Positions 1 through 6,152 of a stretch of DNA of 6,152 bases are shown one piece after another (the first letter of the stretch is position 1; each line of letters begins with the position of its first letter). The stretch comes from Bacteroidales bacterium (GTDB taxonomy: Bacteria; Bacteroidota; Bacteroidia; Bacteroidales; VadinHA17), in the NCBI GenBank assembly GCA_003501665.1, contig DNOQ01000302.1, forward strand, positions 2,210-8,361, given 5' to 3'. The notes beneath the pieces were generated by a model that saw only the letters and a list, made by a program, of their open reading frames with translations, was not told the origin of the DNA and ran no database searches. The translations under genes and the position numbers were made by a program.

Positions 1-771
1 AATCAGCTTCCCAAATGGCAGGCTATGAGCGGTAACATTATTAAAATGCCCGTGGTGATAAGAGTCTCGGTAGGCTCCAAATACGGTGCCCAGCACTCAC
101 AGGACTGGTCATCACTGACAGCTCATATACCGGGATTGAAAGTCATTTTTCCGGCAACTCCTTATGATGCAAAGGGATTGATGAATTCAGCACTACAGGG
201 AACGGATCCCGTAATCTTCTTTGAAAGCCAGAGAATATACGACATCGGCGAGATGTTCCACGAATCAGGTGTTCCGGAAGATTATTATGAGATACCGATC
301 GGTGAGCCAGATATTAAACTACAGGGTGATGATATAACGATATTATCGATAGGAGCCACACTTTATCCTGTTATGAAAACAGCTGAAATTTTAAAAGAGA
401 AATTCGGACTGAGCGCTGAAGTAATAGATGCAAGAACACTGGTCCCTTTTAATTATACCACTGTAATTGATTCGGTTAAGAAGACCGGAAAGATCATTCT
501 GGCCAGCGATGCTTCATCCCGGGGCTCATTCCTTAAGGATATGTCCCAGACAATAACTGAACTGGCGTTTGATTATCTCGATGCTCCTCCCGTTGTTGTA
601 GGATCACGTAACTGGATAACACCCGCTTTCGAAATGGAAGATTATTTCTTTCCACAACCCGGATGGATAATCGATGCAATACATCAAAAAATAGTACCCC
701 TTAAAGGACATATTCCCGAATATGATTTTTCAGATGACAAAATTATCAGTCTTAATAAAGAAGGTGTTTAA
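1..771 (+). CDS. 2-oxoacid dehydrogenase E1 component, beta subunit (5' partial)
   Basis: This is the C-terminal 256 residues of a thiamine-diphosphate-dependent E1 beta subunit (pyruvate, branched-chain 2-oxoacid or acetoin dehydrogenase type), which works with E1 alpha in oxidative decarboxylation of a 2-oxoacid in the cytoplasm. The frame is open from base 1. The ATG at 25 is internal, because the codons before it (NQLPKWQA) already match the family. Visible marks are the QHSQ segment (visible residues 31-34, with the family's conserved active-site-region His at 32), then HIPGLKV and TPYDAKGL (42-60), which end the pyrimidine-binding domain. A transketolase C-terminal domain follows from about 110, with DARTLVPFN near 143. 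A tail of roughly 20 residues follows the usual family end. About 80 residues would be missing if the protein is a normal beta subunit of about 340, and more if it is an alpha-beta fusion; the window cannot decide. The substrate is not determinable. A 53-nt gap separates it from the next gene. Confidence 0.9.
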   Translation, partial: NQLPKWQAMSGNIIKMPVVIRVSVGSKYGAQHSQDWSSLTAHIPGLKVIFPATPYDAKGLMNSALQGTDPVIFFESQRIYDIGEMFHESGVPEDYYEIPIGEPDIKLQGDDITILSIGATLYPVMKTAEILKEKFGLSAEVIDARTLVPFNYTTVIDSVKKTGKIILASDASSRGSFLKDMSQTITELAFDYLDAPPVVVGSRNWITPAFEMEDYFFPQPGWIIDAIHQKIVPLKGHIPEYDFSDDKIISLNKEGV

Positions 772-778
772 TACACCT
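762..778 (+). repeat. Short perfect inverted repeat around the E1 beta stop codon
   Basis: AGGTGT and ACACCT form a perfect 6-bp stem around the 5-nt loop TTAAT, which contains most of the TAA stop codon. The next bases are CCAAAC, so there is no directly adjoining U tract, and the only nearby T run (about 790-793) is detached. It could be a weak transcription stop or an RNA-stabilising hairpin between the E1 gene and the genes downstream. A stem this short can also arise by chance. Confidence 0.3.
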
Positions 779-824
779 CCAAACATAAGTTTTAATATCT
801 TTAGTTCTCCAATTAATCATCTCA

Positions 825-1607
825 ATGCAACAGATAATCGGGACAATTAAGAACAAAGCTGGTTTCATAATTGATATGGATGGGGTCATCTATCATGGCA
901 ACAAGCTTTTACCGGGTGTAAATGAATTCGTGTCGTGGATGGAAAATTCAGGAAAAAAATTCCTGTTCCTGACAAACTCCAGTGAACGAACTCCCAGGGA
1001 ACTTCATGAAAAGCTGAAAAGACTCGGAATAGAGGTTGGTGAAGATCACTTCTACACCAGTGCACTTGCAACAGCCGGTTTCCTGGCGAGCCAGAAACCT
1101 GACGGAAGCGCTTATATTATCGGAGATGCAGGCTTGATACATGCTCTTTACAGCTCAGGCTATACAACAAATAATGTTAATCCCGATTATGTAGTGGTAG
1201 GAGATACACACAGTTACAGCTTCGATAAAATTGAACTTGCAGTAAACCTGGTACTGAAGGGAGCCAGACTTATAGGCACCAATCCTGATGTAAGCGGACC
1301 TGTGGAAAAAGGGATCACTCCATCTACGAAGGCATTGATAGCCCCTATTGAAATTGCATCAGGGAAAAAAGCTTATTTTGTGGGCAAACCCAATCCTTTA
1401 ATGATGCGGATAGCCCTCAAAAAACTTGGAACAAGCAGAGAGGATACCATTGTAATCGGCGACCGGATGGACACTGATGTCAGGTGCGGACTTGAATCCG
1501 AAATTGATACACTGCTCGTACTCAGTGGAATTACATCGAAGGATGAAATTGATAAGTTTCCCTATCGCCCGAAATATGTTTTAAACGGTGTTGTTGATCT
1601 TGTCTGA
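825..1607 (+). CDS. HAD-IIA family (NagD-like) sugar-phosphate phosphatase
   Basis: This is a cytoplasmic haloacid-dehalogenase-superfamily hydrolase of 260 residues, the usual size for subfamily IIA (NagD, AraL, p-nitrophenylphosphatase types). Motif I is DMDGV with nucleophile D17 and acid/base D19. Motif II is FLTNSS with T50-N51. The type C2 cap lies between motifs II and III. Motif III is VGKPNP with K188, and motif IV is IGDRMDTD with D213 and D218 for Mg2+. All catalytic residues are present, so it should be active. Family members dephosphorylate sugar phosphates and nucleotides, often promiscuously; the substrate here is unknown. The ATG at 825 is the only ATG between the in-frame stop at 786 and motif I, and no Shine-Dalgarno sequence precedes it. 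B. subtilis AraL is a precedent for a IIA phosphatase inside a sugar-catabolic operon. It lies 35 nt ahead of the class II aldolase and is probably co-transcribed with it. Confidence 0.9.
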   Translation: MQQIIGTIKNKAGFIIDMDGVIYHGNKLLPGVNEFVSWMENSGKKFLFLTNSSERTPRELHEKLKRLGIEVGEDHFYTSALATAGFLASQKPDGSAYIIGDAGLIHALYSSGYTTNNVNPDYVVVGDTHSYSFDKIELAVNLVLKGARLIGTNPDVSGPVEKGITPSTKALIAPIEIASGKKAYFVGKPNPLMMRIALKKLGTSREDTIVIGDRMDTDVRCGLESEIDTLLVLSGITSKDEIDKFPYRPKYVLNGVVDLV

Positions 1608-1642
1608 AACAGGCAGTTGGCAAAAATTGATCTGAAAACAGA

Positions 1643-2281
1643 ATGAAAGGCAGGCAGAATTATAAGAATGAAAGGAAGGAAGTTGCAAGGTTCATGAGGC
1701 GGCTTTACAGACATGGACTGACAACCACTTCAGGGGGAAATATAAGCAGGAGAATAAGTGACAAACTGATAGCGATAACACCTTCTGCAACAGACAAAGG
1801 AAGAATGAGGTGGAAGGAAGTCGGAATAATGTCAGTCGCCGGTGAAAATATTACACAAGAGCTCAAACCATCAATCGAACATGCTCTCCACTTAAATGTT
1901 TACAATAATAATAACGAAGTAAATGCAATAGTCCACGCTCATCCGTTATTTGCCACATCATTTACTGCAATGAGATTAAACATAAACACAAGTTTAACAG
2001 CAGAAGCGAGAGCAATTTGCGGAGAACCGAAGCTGGTTCCTTATGCATTGATGGGTACAAAGGAACTTGCAGAGACCGTAGCAAAACACTCCCGTGAATC
2101 GGATGTTATGCTGCTTGAAAATCATGGTGTTATAACAACAGGATCAAATCTTCTGCAGGCATTTGATAAACTTGAAGTGCTTGAGAATGCCGCGAAAATG
2201 ACCCTTATTGTTGAAATGACAGGAAAAAAAAGCTCATTAGGCAAGTACAGAATTCTTCAGATTGACAAAATATTCAGATGA
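1643..2281 (+). CDS. Class II aldolase (fuculose-phosphate aldolase / AraD family)
   Basis: This is a 212-residue cytoplasmic zinc-dependent aldolase-fold protein, normal length for L-fuculose-1-phosphate aldolase and relatives. The phosphate-binding loop is TSGGNIS (29-35), with an extra Gly compared with the usual TSGNIS. TPSATDKGRM (46-55) follows. PSIEHALH carries E79, aligned by eye with the FucA catalytic Glu73. The zinc ligands are H98 and H100 in HAHP and H161 in LENHG. C-terminal AFDKLEVLENAAK matches the family helix. The FucA type cleaves a ketose-1-phosphate to dihydroxyacetone phosphate and an aldehyde; AraD epimerises L-ribulose-5-phosphate, and MtnB dehydrates methylthioribulose-1-phosphate. 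The sequence looks closer to FucA/AraD than to MtnB, but the substrate is not fixed. The ATG at 1643 is the first after an in-frame TGA at 1628. The stop overlaps the next start as ATGA, so the downstream HAD phosphatase is probably translationally coupled. Confidence 0.88.
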   Translation: MKGRQNYKNERKEVARFMRRLYRHGLTTTSGGNISRRISDKLIAITPSATDKGRMRWKEVGIMSVAGENITQELKPSIEHALHLNVYNNNNEVNAIVHAHPLFATSFTAMRLNINTSLTAEARAICGEPKLVPYALMGTKELAETVAKHSRESDVMLLENHGVITTGSNLLQAFDKLEVLENAAKMTLIVEMTGKKSSLGKYRILQIDKIFR

Positions 2282-2922
2282 TAAAGGGTGTACTATTTGA
2301 TATGGATGGTGTCCTTGCCGATTCTGAACAATTTATCTGTAAAGCAGCCATAATGATGTTTTCAGAACTTGGTTTTAAGGTTGAACCGGACGATTTTAAA
2401 CCCTTTACGGGAACCGGAGAAAACAGATATTTAGGAGGAGTGGCTGAAAAATACGGAATCATTATCGATATTGATAAAGTGAAGGCAAGGACATATAGTA
2501 TTTATAAAACCATAATAAAAGGAAACCTTCACCCTCTTCCGGGAGCATCAAATCTGGTACACAGATGCCGGGAGATGGGGTTAAAGATTGCCCTTGCCAC
2601 CAGTGCCGACAGGATCAAAATGGAAGCTAACCTCGCTGAAATCGGCATACCTTTATATTTATTTGATGCTGCCGTAAACGGCCTTGATGTGGAAAACAAA
2701 AAACCATTCCCTGATATTTATATAAAGGCAGCTGAAAAGCTCGGATTAAAAGCTGAAGAGTGCCTGGTTGTGGAAGATGCGGTGAGTGGTATAAAGGCAG
2801 CCAAAAATGCAGGATGCAGGTGTCTCGCAGTTGCCACCTCATTTGAAAAGAGAATGCTGAACAAGGCGGACTGGATCTGCGACACACTTGAAAATGTCCC
2901 GGAAGAAGCTTTAAAATGGTAA
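2278..2922 (+). CDS. HAD-IA family phosphatase / beta-phosphoglucomutase-like
   Basis: This 214-residue HAD hydrolase of subfamily IA has a C1 helical cap, in the beta-phosphoglucomutase / sugar-phosphatase group. Motif I is FDMDGVLADSE with D8 and D10. The cap covers roughly 16-85 and PLPGA follows (87-90). Motif II is ATSAD with S109. Motif III is KKPFPDIY with K142. Motif IV is VVEDAVSGIKAAKNAG with E166 and D167. The catalytic set is complete, so it should be an active Mg2+-dependent phosphatase or phosphomutase. I lean to phosphatase, because such motifs are shared by many small sugar-phosphate phosphatases and no mutase-specific residue can be assigned by eye. The start ATG lies inside the aldolase stop region (ATGA), so it probably depends on ribosomes ending the aldolase. 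It is the second HAD in this run, with a different cap class from the one upstream, which suggests two different phosphorylated substrates. Confidence 0.88.
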   Translation: MIKGVLFDMDGVLADSEQFICKAAIMMFSELGFKVEPDDFKPFTGTGENRYLGGVAEKYGIIIDIDKVKARTYSIYKTIIKGNLHPLPGASNLVHRCREMGLKIALATSADRIKMEANLAEIGIPLYLFDAAVNGLDVENKKPFPDIYIKAAEKLGLKAEECLVVEDAVSGIKAAKNAGCRCLAVATSFEKRMLNKADWICDTLENVPEEALKW

Positions 2923-2947
2923 ACCAAACTTAAAAAGATTTGACATT

Positions 2948-4204
2948 GTGAAGAATAATTTTCTGAGCAGTTTTCCATGGCATGATGTATTAAGGAAAAA
3001 TCTGGCAGGCAGGGAGATCCCGGAATTCAGGGAAGCAAATGGCCATATACATACACCATATTCGTTCAGCGCTTTTGATACCCTGGAAACCGTGTTCAGG
3101 ATGGCCCGCGAAGAAAAGATAGCAGCACTGGGCATTAATGACTTTTTCGTAACCGATGGTTTTGATGCTTTTCATGATGGATGTATCAGGAACAATATAT
3201 TCCCGCTTTTTAACATCGAATTCATAGGTCTGTTAAAAGAAGAGCAGCAGAAAGGAATCAGAATAAACGATCCTAACAATCCCGGCCGGATCTATTTCAG
3301 CGGTAAAGGTCTTGATTATCCGTTTTCACTGAGCCGGCCACTTAAAAGCAAAATGGAAAAAGTGATACACGAAAGCCAGATCCAGGTGAAAGCCATGATA
3401 AACAGGCTCAATGAACTTATCAGACCTGTAAATCCTGACCTTAATCTGTCTTATGATGAAATTAAAAAGAGGTTCGCGATGAATCTGGTCAGAGAACGTC
3501 ATCTTGCAAAGGCTGTAAGACTACTTGCAATTGAGAATTATGAGAAATCAGACGACCAGATAATATTCATCGAATCACTTTATAACGGTAAACAATCAAA
3601 AGCAGTAATATCTGATCAGACAGCGATGGAAAATGAAATCAGGTCGAATCTTTTAAAAGCCGGAGGATCTGCTTTTGTCCCTGAAAATGAAAATTCATTC
3701 CCCGCTCTTAAAAAACTAATCAGAATAATTAATAAAGCCGGAGGAATTCCATGTTATCCTGTACTTCTTGATGACCCATCAGGTAAATACACAGAATTTG
3801 AAGCAGACAGCGATAAACTTTTTAAATCACTGACCTCCATCGGGATTGGTTGTATTGAGTTGATCCCGGGAAGGAACGAATTTTCAATTCTCAAATCGTT
3901 CTGTGAATATTTCAGCAAAAGGGGATTTGTCATAATATTTGGTACAGAGCATAATACACCGGAACTTGCACCACTTACAGTAACAGCCCGTGACAAAAAG
4001 CCGCTTGACGATTCATTGAAAAAGATTGCCTGGGAAGGTGTATGTGTGGTTGCAGCCCATCAGTATCTCAGGGCTCATGGCAGACAGGGGTATGTCCTCG
4101 ATGACGGTACCCTGAGCCAGTCTCAGAAAAATGACCTTACAGAACTCGGTAATTATGTTATTGAATATTTTTTAAACAAGAATCAATATGAACCCGGAAA
4201 TTAA
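2948..4204 (+). CDS. PHP-superfamily protein with non-canonical metal-site residues
   Basis: This 418-residue cytoplasmic protein has no signal peptide or membrane segment. Its N-terminal region resembles the PHP (polymerase and histidinol phosphatase) metal-dependent phosphoesterase fold. NGHIHTPYS holds the HxH pair (H33, H35), GINDFFVTDG stands where PHP proteins have TDH, and FNIEFIG holds E91. After a long helical insert (about 97-250) come GGIPCYPVL (265-273), where an AHP-type motif is expected, and FGTEHNTPEL (331-340), where GSDxH is expected. H371 and H377 follow. The GTG at 2948 is taken as the start: an in-frame TAA lies at 2912, no ATG occurs before HxH, and the first Met (M52) falls after it. 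There is no Shine-Dalgarno sequence. At 418 residues it is much longer than simple PHP phosphatases of about 270. The role is unknown; a phosphoesterase acting on the sugar phosphates of this cluster is inference. It starts 25 nt after the HAD gene and overlaps the next gene by 17 nt. Confidence 0.78.
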   Translation: MKNNFLSSFPWHDVLRKNLAGREIPEFREANGHIHTPYSFSAFDTLETVFRMAREEKIAALGINDFFVTDGFDAFHDGCIRNNIFPLFNIEFIGLLKEEQQKGIRINDPNNPGRIYFSGKGLDYPFSLSRPLKSKMEKVIHESQIQVKAMINRLNELIRPVNPDLNLSYDEIKKRFAMNLVRERHLAKAVRLLAIENYEKSDDQIIFIESLYNGKQSKAVISDQTAMENEIRSNLLKAGGSAFVPENENSFPALKKLIRIINKAGGIPCYPVLLDDPSGKYTEFEADSDKLFKSLTSIGIGCIELIPGRNEFSILKSFCEYFSKRGFVIIFGTEHNTPELAPLTVTARDKKPLDDSLKKIAWEGVCVVAAHQYLRAHGRQGYVLDDGTLSQSQKNDLTELGNYVIEYFLNKNQYEPGN

Positions 4205-6152
4205 AGATCTGATTGAAATCTCACGATTTTATGGTTCAGATAAGAAATACGTTATAGCCGGCGGAGGGAACACTTCTTTCAAAGATAATAAAACTATCTG
4301 GGTAAAGGCAAGCGGACAACCGCTTGCCGAACTGACCGGGGAAGGTCTTGTAGCACTTAACAGGGAGATCCTCCGGGAGATTTCACTCAGAAATTACTCC
4401 GAAGATCCTGTTTTGAGAGAGGAACAGGTTAAAAATGACCTCTTCAGATCTATTATCGACCCCGCAGGTAATAAACGCCCATCTGTCGAAACATCACTTC
4501 ATGAAATGATCCGTTACAGGTTCATCGTTCACCTCCATCCTACCCTCATTAACGGAATTCTGTGCAGCCGGAATGCAAAAAATATAATATCAGGACTCTT
4601 TGGCGATAAAGTCTTATTTGTAAGTTATACCGATCCGGGATATACCCTCTTTAAAAAACTTGAAAGTGAAGTAATCACATACAGGGAAAAACACAACAAT
4701 GATCCTGATATCATATTTCTTGAAAATCACGGAGTTTTTGCCGGCGCCGATACCACTTCGGAGATAAGGGAAATATACCAAAGTATCACAGAAACTATTG
4801 AAGGAAAGATCCCCCGGCTGAAGGATATTGAAGTACTTCCTTATAACCGGTTAATGCATAAAGTTTTACCGGCTATGCGAATGCTGCTGTCAGAGGAAAG
4901 TATAAAAATTATACGGTACAGACACAATACTTTAATATCACAATACTATACATCACAGCAGGAATTCAATAAAATATCTCTTCCTCTCACACCCGATATG
5001 ATCGTTTACTGCAAAACAAGATATCTCTTTATAGAACAATCATCTACCTCTGAGAGAATCATTGAATCATTGAAAAACCAGTTGCCACGGTTTAAGAATG
5101 AATATGGTTATCTTCCAAAAGTGATAGTGATCAAAAATATGGGGATATTTGCAGTTGAAGATAGTTTTTCTGCAGCAGAAGCAGTACTTGATGTTTATGA
5201 AGATCTGATAAGCATAAGTCATTATGCTTCGAAATCGGGCGGAATAAAATTCCTGACACCTGAACAGACAGCTTTTATAGATCAGTGGGAAGTTGAGAAT
5301 TACAGAAGGAAAGTAGCCTCATCAGGTTTATCCGCTAACAAGCTTACCAATAAGATTGCCATTGTAACAGGGGGTGCTCAGGGATTTGGGGCAGGAATAG
5401 CAGAGTCATTATACAAATTGAATCTCAATGTAGTTGTAGCTGATCTCAATGAGGAGGCAGGCAAGGCTTTCACAGAAGGGTTGTCGAAAATCAGATCATC
5501 CGGGAATATCTTATTCAGGAAAACTGATGTTTCTGATCCTGATTCAGTCAAAGAACTTGTTGCCTTCACTGTAAGTCAGTTCGGAGGGCTTGACCTGATG
5601 GTAAGCAATGCAGGCATACTAAAAGCCGGAGGTCTCGACGAGATTGAACCTGAGGTATTTTCAAGAACAACTAATATCAATTATAATGGTTTCTTTCATT
5701 GTGCCAAATATTCTGCTGAGATAATGAAAAGGCAGAACATGGAAAGGCCAGAATATTTTACCGATATTGTACAGATCAATTCTAAATCGGGACTTCGGGG
5801 AAGTAACCGCAATTTTGCTTATGCAGGAGCCAAATTCGGGGGAATTGGGCTTACCCAGTCTTTCGCCCTTGAACTGGCACCTTACAGGATAAAGGTAAAT
5901 GCCATATGCCCGGGTAATTTCTATGAGGGTCCGTTGTGGTCTGATCCTGTCCACGGACTTTTTGTACAGTACCTGAAAACCGGCAAAGTACCGGGAGCCA
6001 GAACTATTGATGATGTCAGGAGGTTTTATGAAGATCTGGTTCCGCTGAAGAGAGGCTGCAAACTTGAAGATCTGATCAAAGCCCTTCTTTATATTGTTGA
6101 TCAGGAATATGAAACCGGACAGGCTGTTCCGGTAACGGGAGGACAGGTAATG
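4188..6152 (+). CDS. Bifunctional class II aldolase / short-chain dehydrogenase (3' partial)
   Basis: The frame stays open from ATG 4188 to the window edge (655 codons, no stop). Its end, VTGGQVM, is the usual SDR C-terminus, so only a few residues are probably missing. The N-terminal half is a zinc aldolase of the rhamnulose-1-phosphate aldolase RhaE/YuxG type: GGGNTS (25-30), PSVETSLH with probable catalytic E101, zinc ligands H115 and H117 in HLHP, and H181 in LENHG. A linker domain spans about 215-385. The C-terminal SDR has TGGAQGFG (394-401), D419 after strand 2 (favouring NAD over NADP), NAG at 474-476, N498, S532, and Y545-x3-K549, a complete catalytic tetrad. Known fused RhaE-RhaW enzymes cleave L-rhamnulose-1-phosphate to dihydroxyacetone phosphate and L-lactaldehyde and oxidise the latter. 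The SDR substrate loop here also resembles sorbitol-6-phosphate-dehydrogenase-like SDRs, so the true substrate is open. An in-frame TAA at 4173 makes ATG 4188 the first possible start. Confidence 0.9.
   Translation, partial: MNPEIKDLIEISRFYGSDKKYVIAGGGNTSFKDNKTIWVKASGQPLAELTGEGLVALNREILREISLRNYSEDPVLREEQVKNDLFRSIIDPAGNKRPSVETSLHEMIRYRFIVHLHPTLINGILCSRNAKNIISGLFGDKVLFVSYTDPGYTLFKKLESEVITYREKHNNDPDIIFLENHGVFAGADTTSEIREIYQSITETIEGKIPRLKDIEVLPYNRLMHKVLPAMRMLLSEESIKIIRYRHNTLISQYYTSQQEFNKISLPLTPDMIVYCKTRYLFIEQSSTSERIIESLKNQLPRFKNEYGYLPKVIVIKNMGIFAVEDSFSAAEAVLDVYEDLISISHYASKSGGIKFLTPEQTAFIDQWEVENYRRKVASSGLSANKLTNKIAIVTGGAQGFGAGIAESLYKLNLNVVVADLNEEAGKAFTEGLSKIRSSGNILFRKTDVSDPDSVKELVAFTVSQFGGLDLMVSNAGILKAGGLDEIEPEVFSRTTNINYNGFFHCAKYSAEIMKRQNMERPEYFTDIVQINSKSGLRGSNRNFAYAGAKFGGIGLTQSFALELAPYRIKVNAICPGNFYEGPLWSDPVHGLFVQYLKTGKVPGARTIDDVRRFYEDLVPLKRGCKLEDLIKALLYIVDQEYETGQAVPVTGGQVM

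Noticed and set aside
25..27. ATG as the true start of the E1 beta gene
   Set aside because: Codons 1-24 continue the same frame and encode family-like residues (NQLPKWQA), and a protein starting here would lack most of the pyrimidine-binding domain.
796..803. TATCTTTA, one mismatch from the Bacteroidota -7 box TAnnTTTG, upstream of the HAD-IIA gene
   Set aside because: No TTG-type -33 box lies at suitable spacing (the expected place reads TACACC), and near-matches are common in AT-rich gaps.
1643..2281. Class II aldolase read as MtnB (methylthioribulose-phosphate dehydratase)
   Set aside because: The paired HAD is a IA-type phosphatase-like protein rather than a recognisable enolase-phosphatase, and the aldolase motifs look closer to FucA/AraD; not excluded without a phylogeny.
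2940..2945. Perfect TTGACA -35-like hexamer just before the PHP start
   Set aside because: No -10-like hexamer at 16-18 nt, the position would put transcription inside the gene, and this is not the consensus used by Bacteroidota.
2627..2978. Overlapping reverse-strand open frames of 86 codons
   Set aside because: They lie opposite the HAD-IA motifs III and IV, with low-complexity translations typical of antisense shadows.
5661..5954. Reverse-strand open frame of 97 codons
   Set aside because: It lies opposite the conserved SDR catalytic region of the fusion gene and its translation shows no recognisable motif.

Overview
The window shows six genes, all on the + strand and closely packed: a partial gene, four complete genes and a second partial gene. 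The gaps are 53, 35, -4, 25 and -17 nt, so no stretch over 300 bases lacks a gene. The sequence is moderately AT-rich, and none of the start codons has a clear Shine-Dalgarno sequence. The proteins read like those of Bacteroidota, probably an environmental Bacteroidales or Marinilabiliales-type organism. That assignment rests on general protein look and the weak ribosome binding sites; no marker gene is present.

Layout: 1-771 is the C-terminal part of a thiamine-diphosphate-dependent 2-oxoacid dehydrogenase E1 beta subunit. 825-1607 is a HAD-IIA (NagD-like) phosphatase. 1643-2281 is a class II (FucA/AraD-type) zinc aldolase. 2278-2922 is a HAD-IA (beta-phosphoglucomutase-like) phosphatase that overlaps the aldolase by 4 nt. 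2948-4204 is a 418-residue PHP-superfamily protein with a GTG start and several altered metal-ligand positions. 4188 to the window end is a fused class II aldolase plus short-chain dehydrogenase, overlapping the PHP gene by 17 nt. It reads open for 655 codons and has no stop codon inside the window.

Working together: two class II aldolases, two HAD phosphatases and a PHP-type (potential phosphoesterase) protein in one co-directional run point to phosphorylated sugars or deoxysugars. A plausible model is cleavage of a ketose-1-phosphate to dihydroxyacetone phosphate and an aldehyde, with oxidation or reduction by the fused dehydrogenase and phosphate removal from intermediates or side products by the HAD proteins. 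The closest characterised parallels are the L-rhamnose RhaE-RhaW fusion, L-fuculose-phosphate aldolase and 5-deoxyribose disposal. No kinase, isomerase, transporter or regulator lies in the window, so the substrate cannot be fixed. The E1 beta gene may belong to a separate upstream unit. I see no RNA gene, CRISPR array, insertion sequence or convincing promoter.
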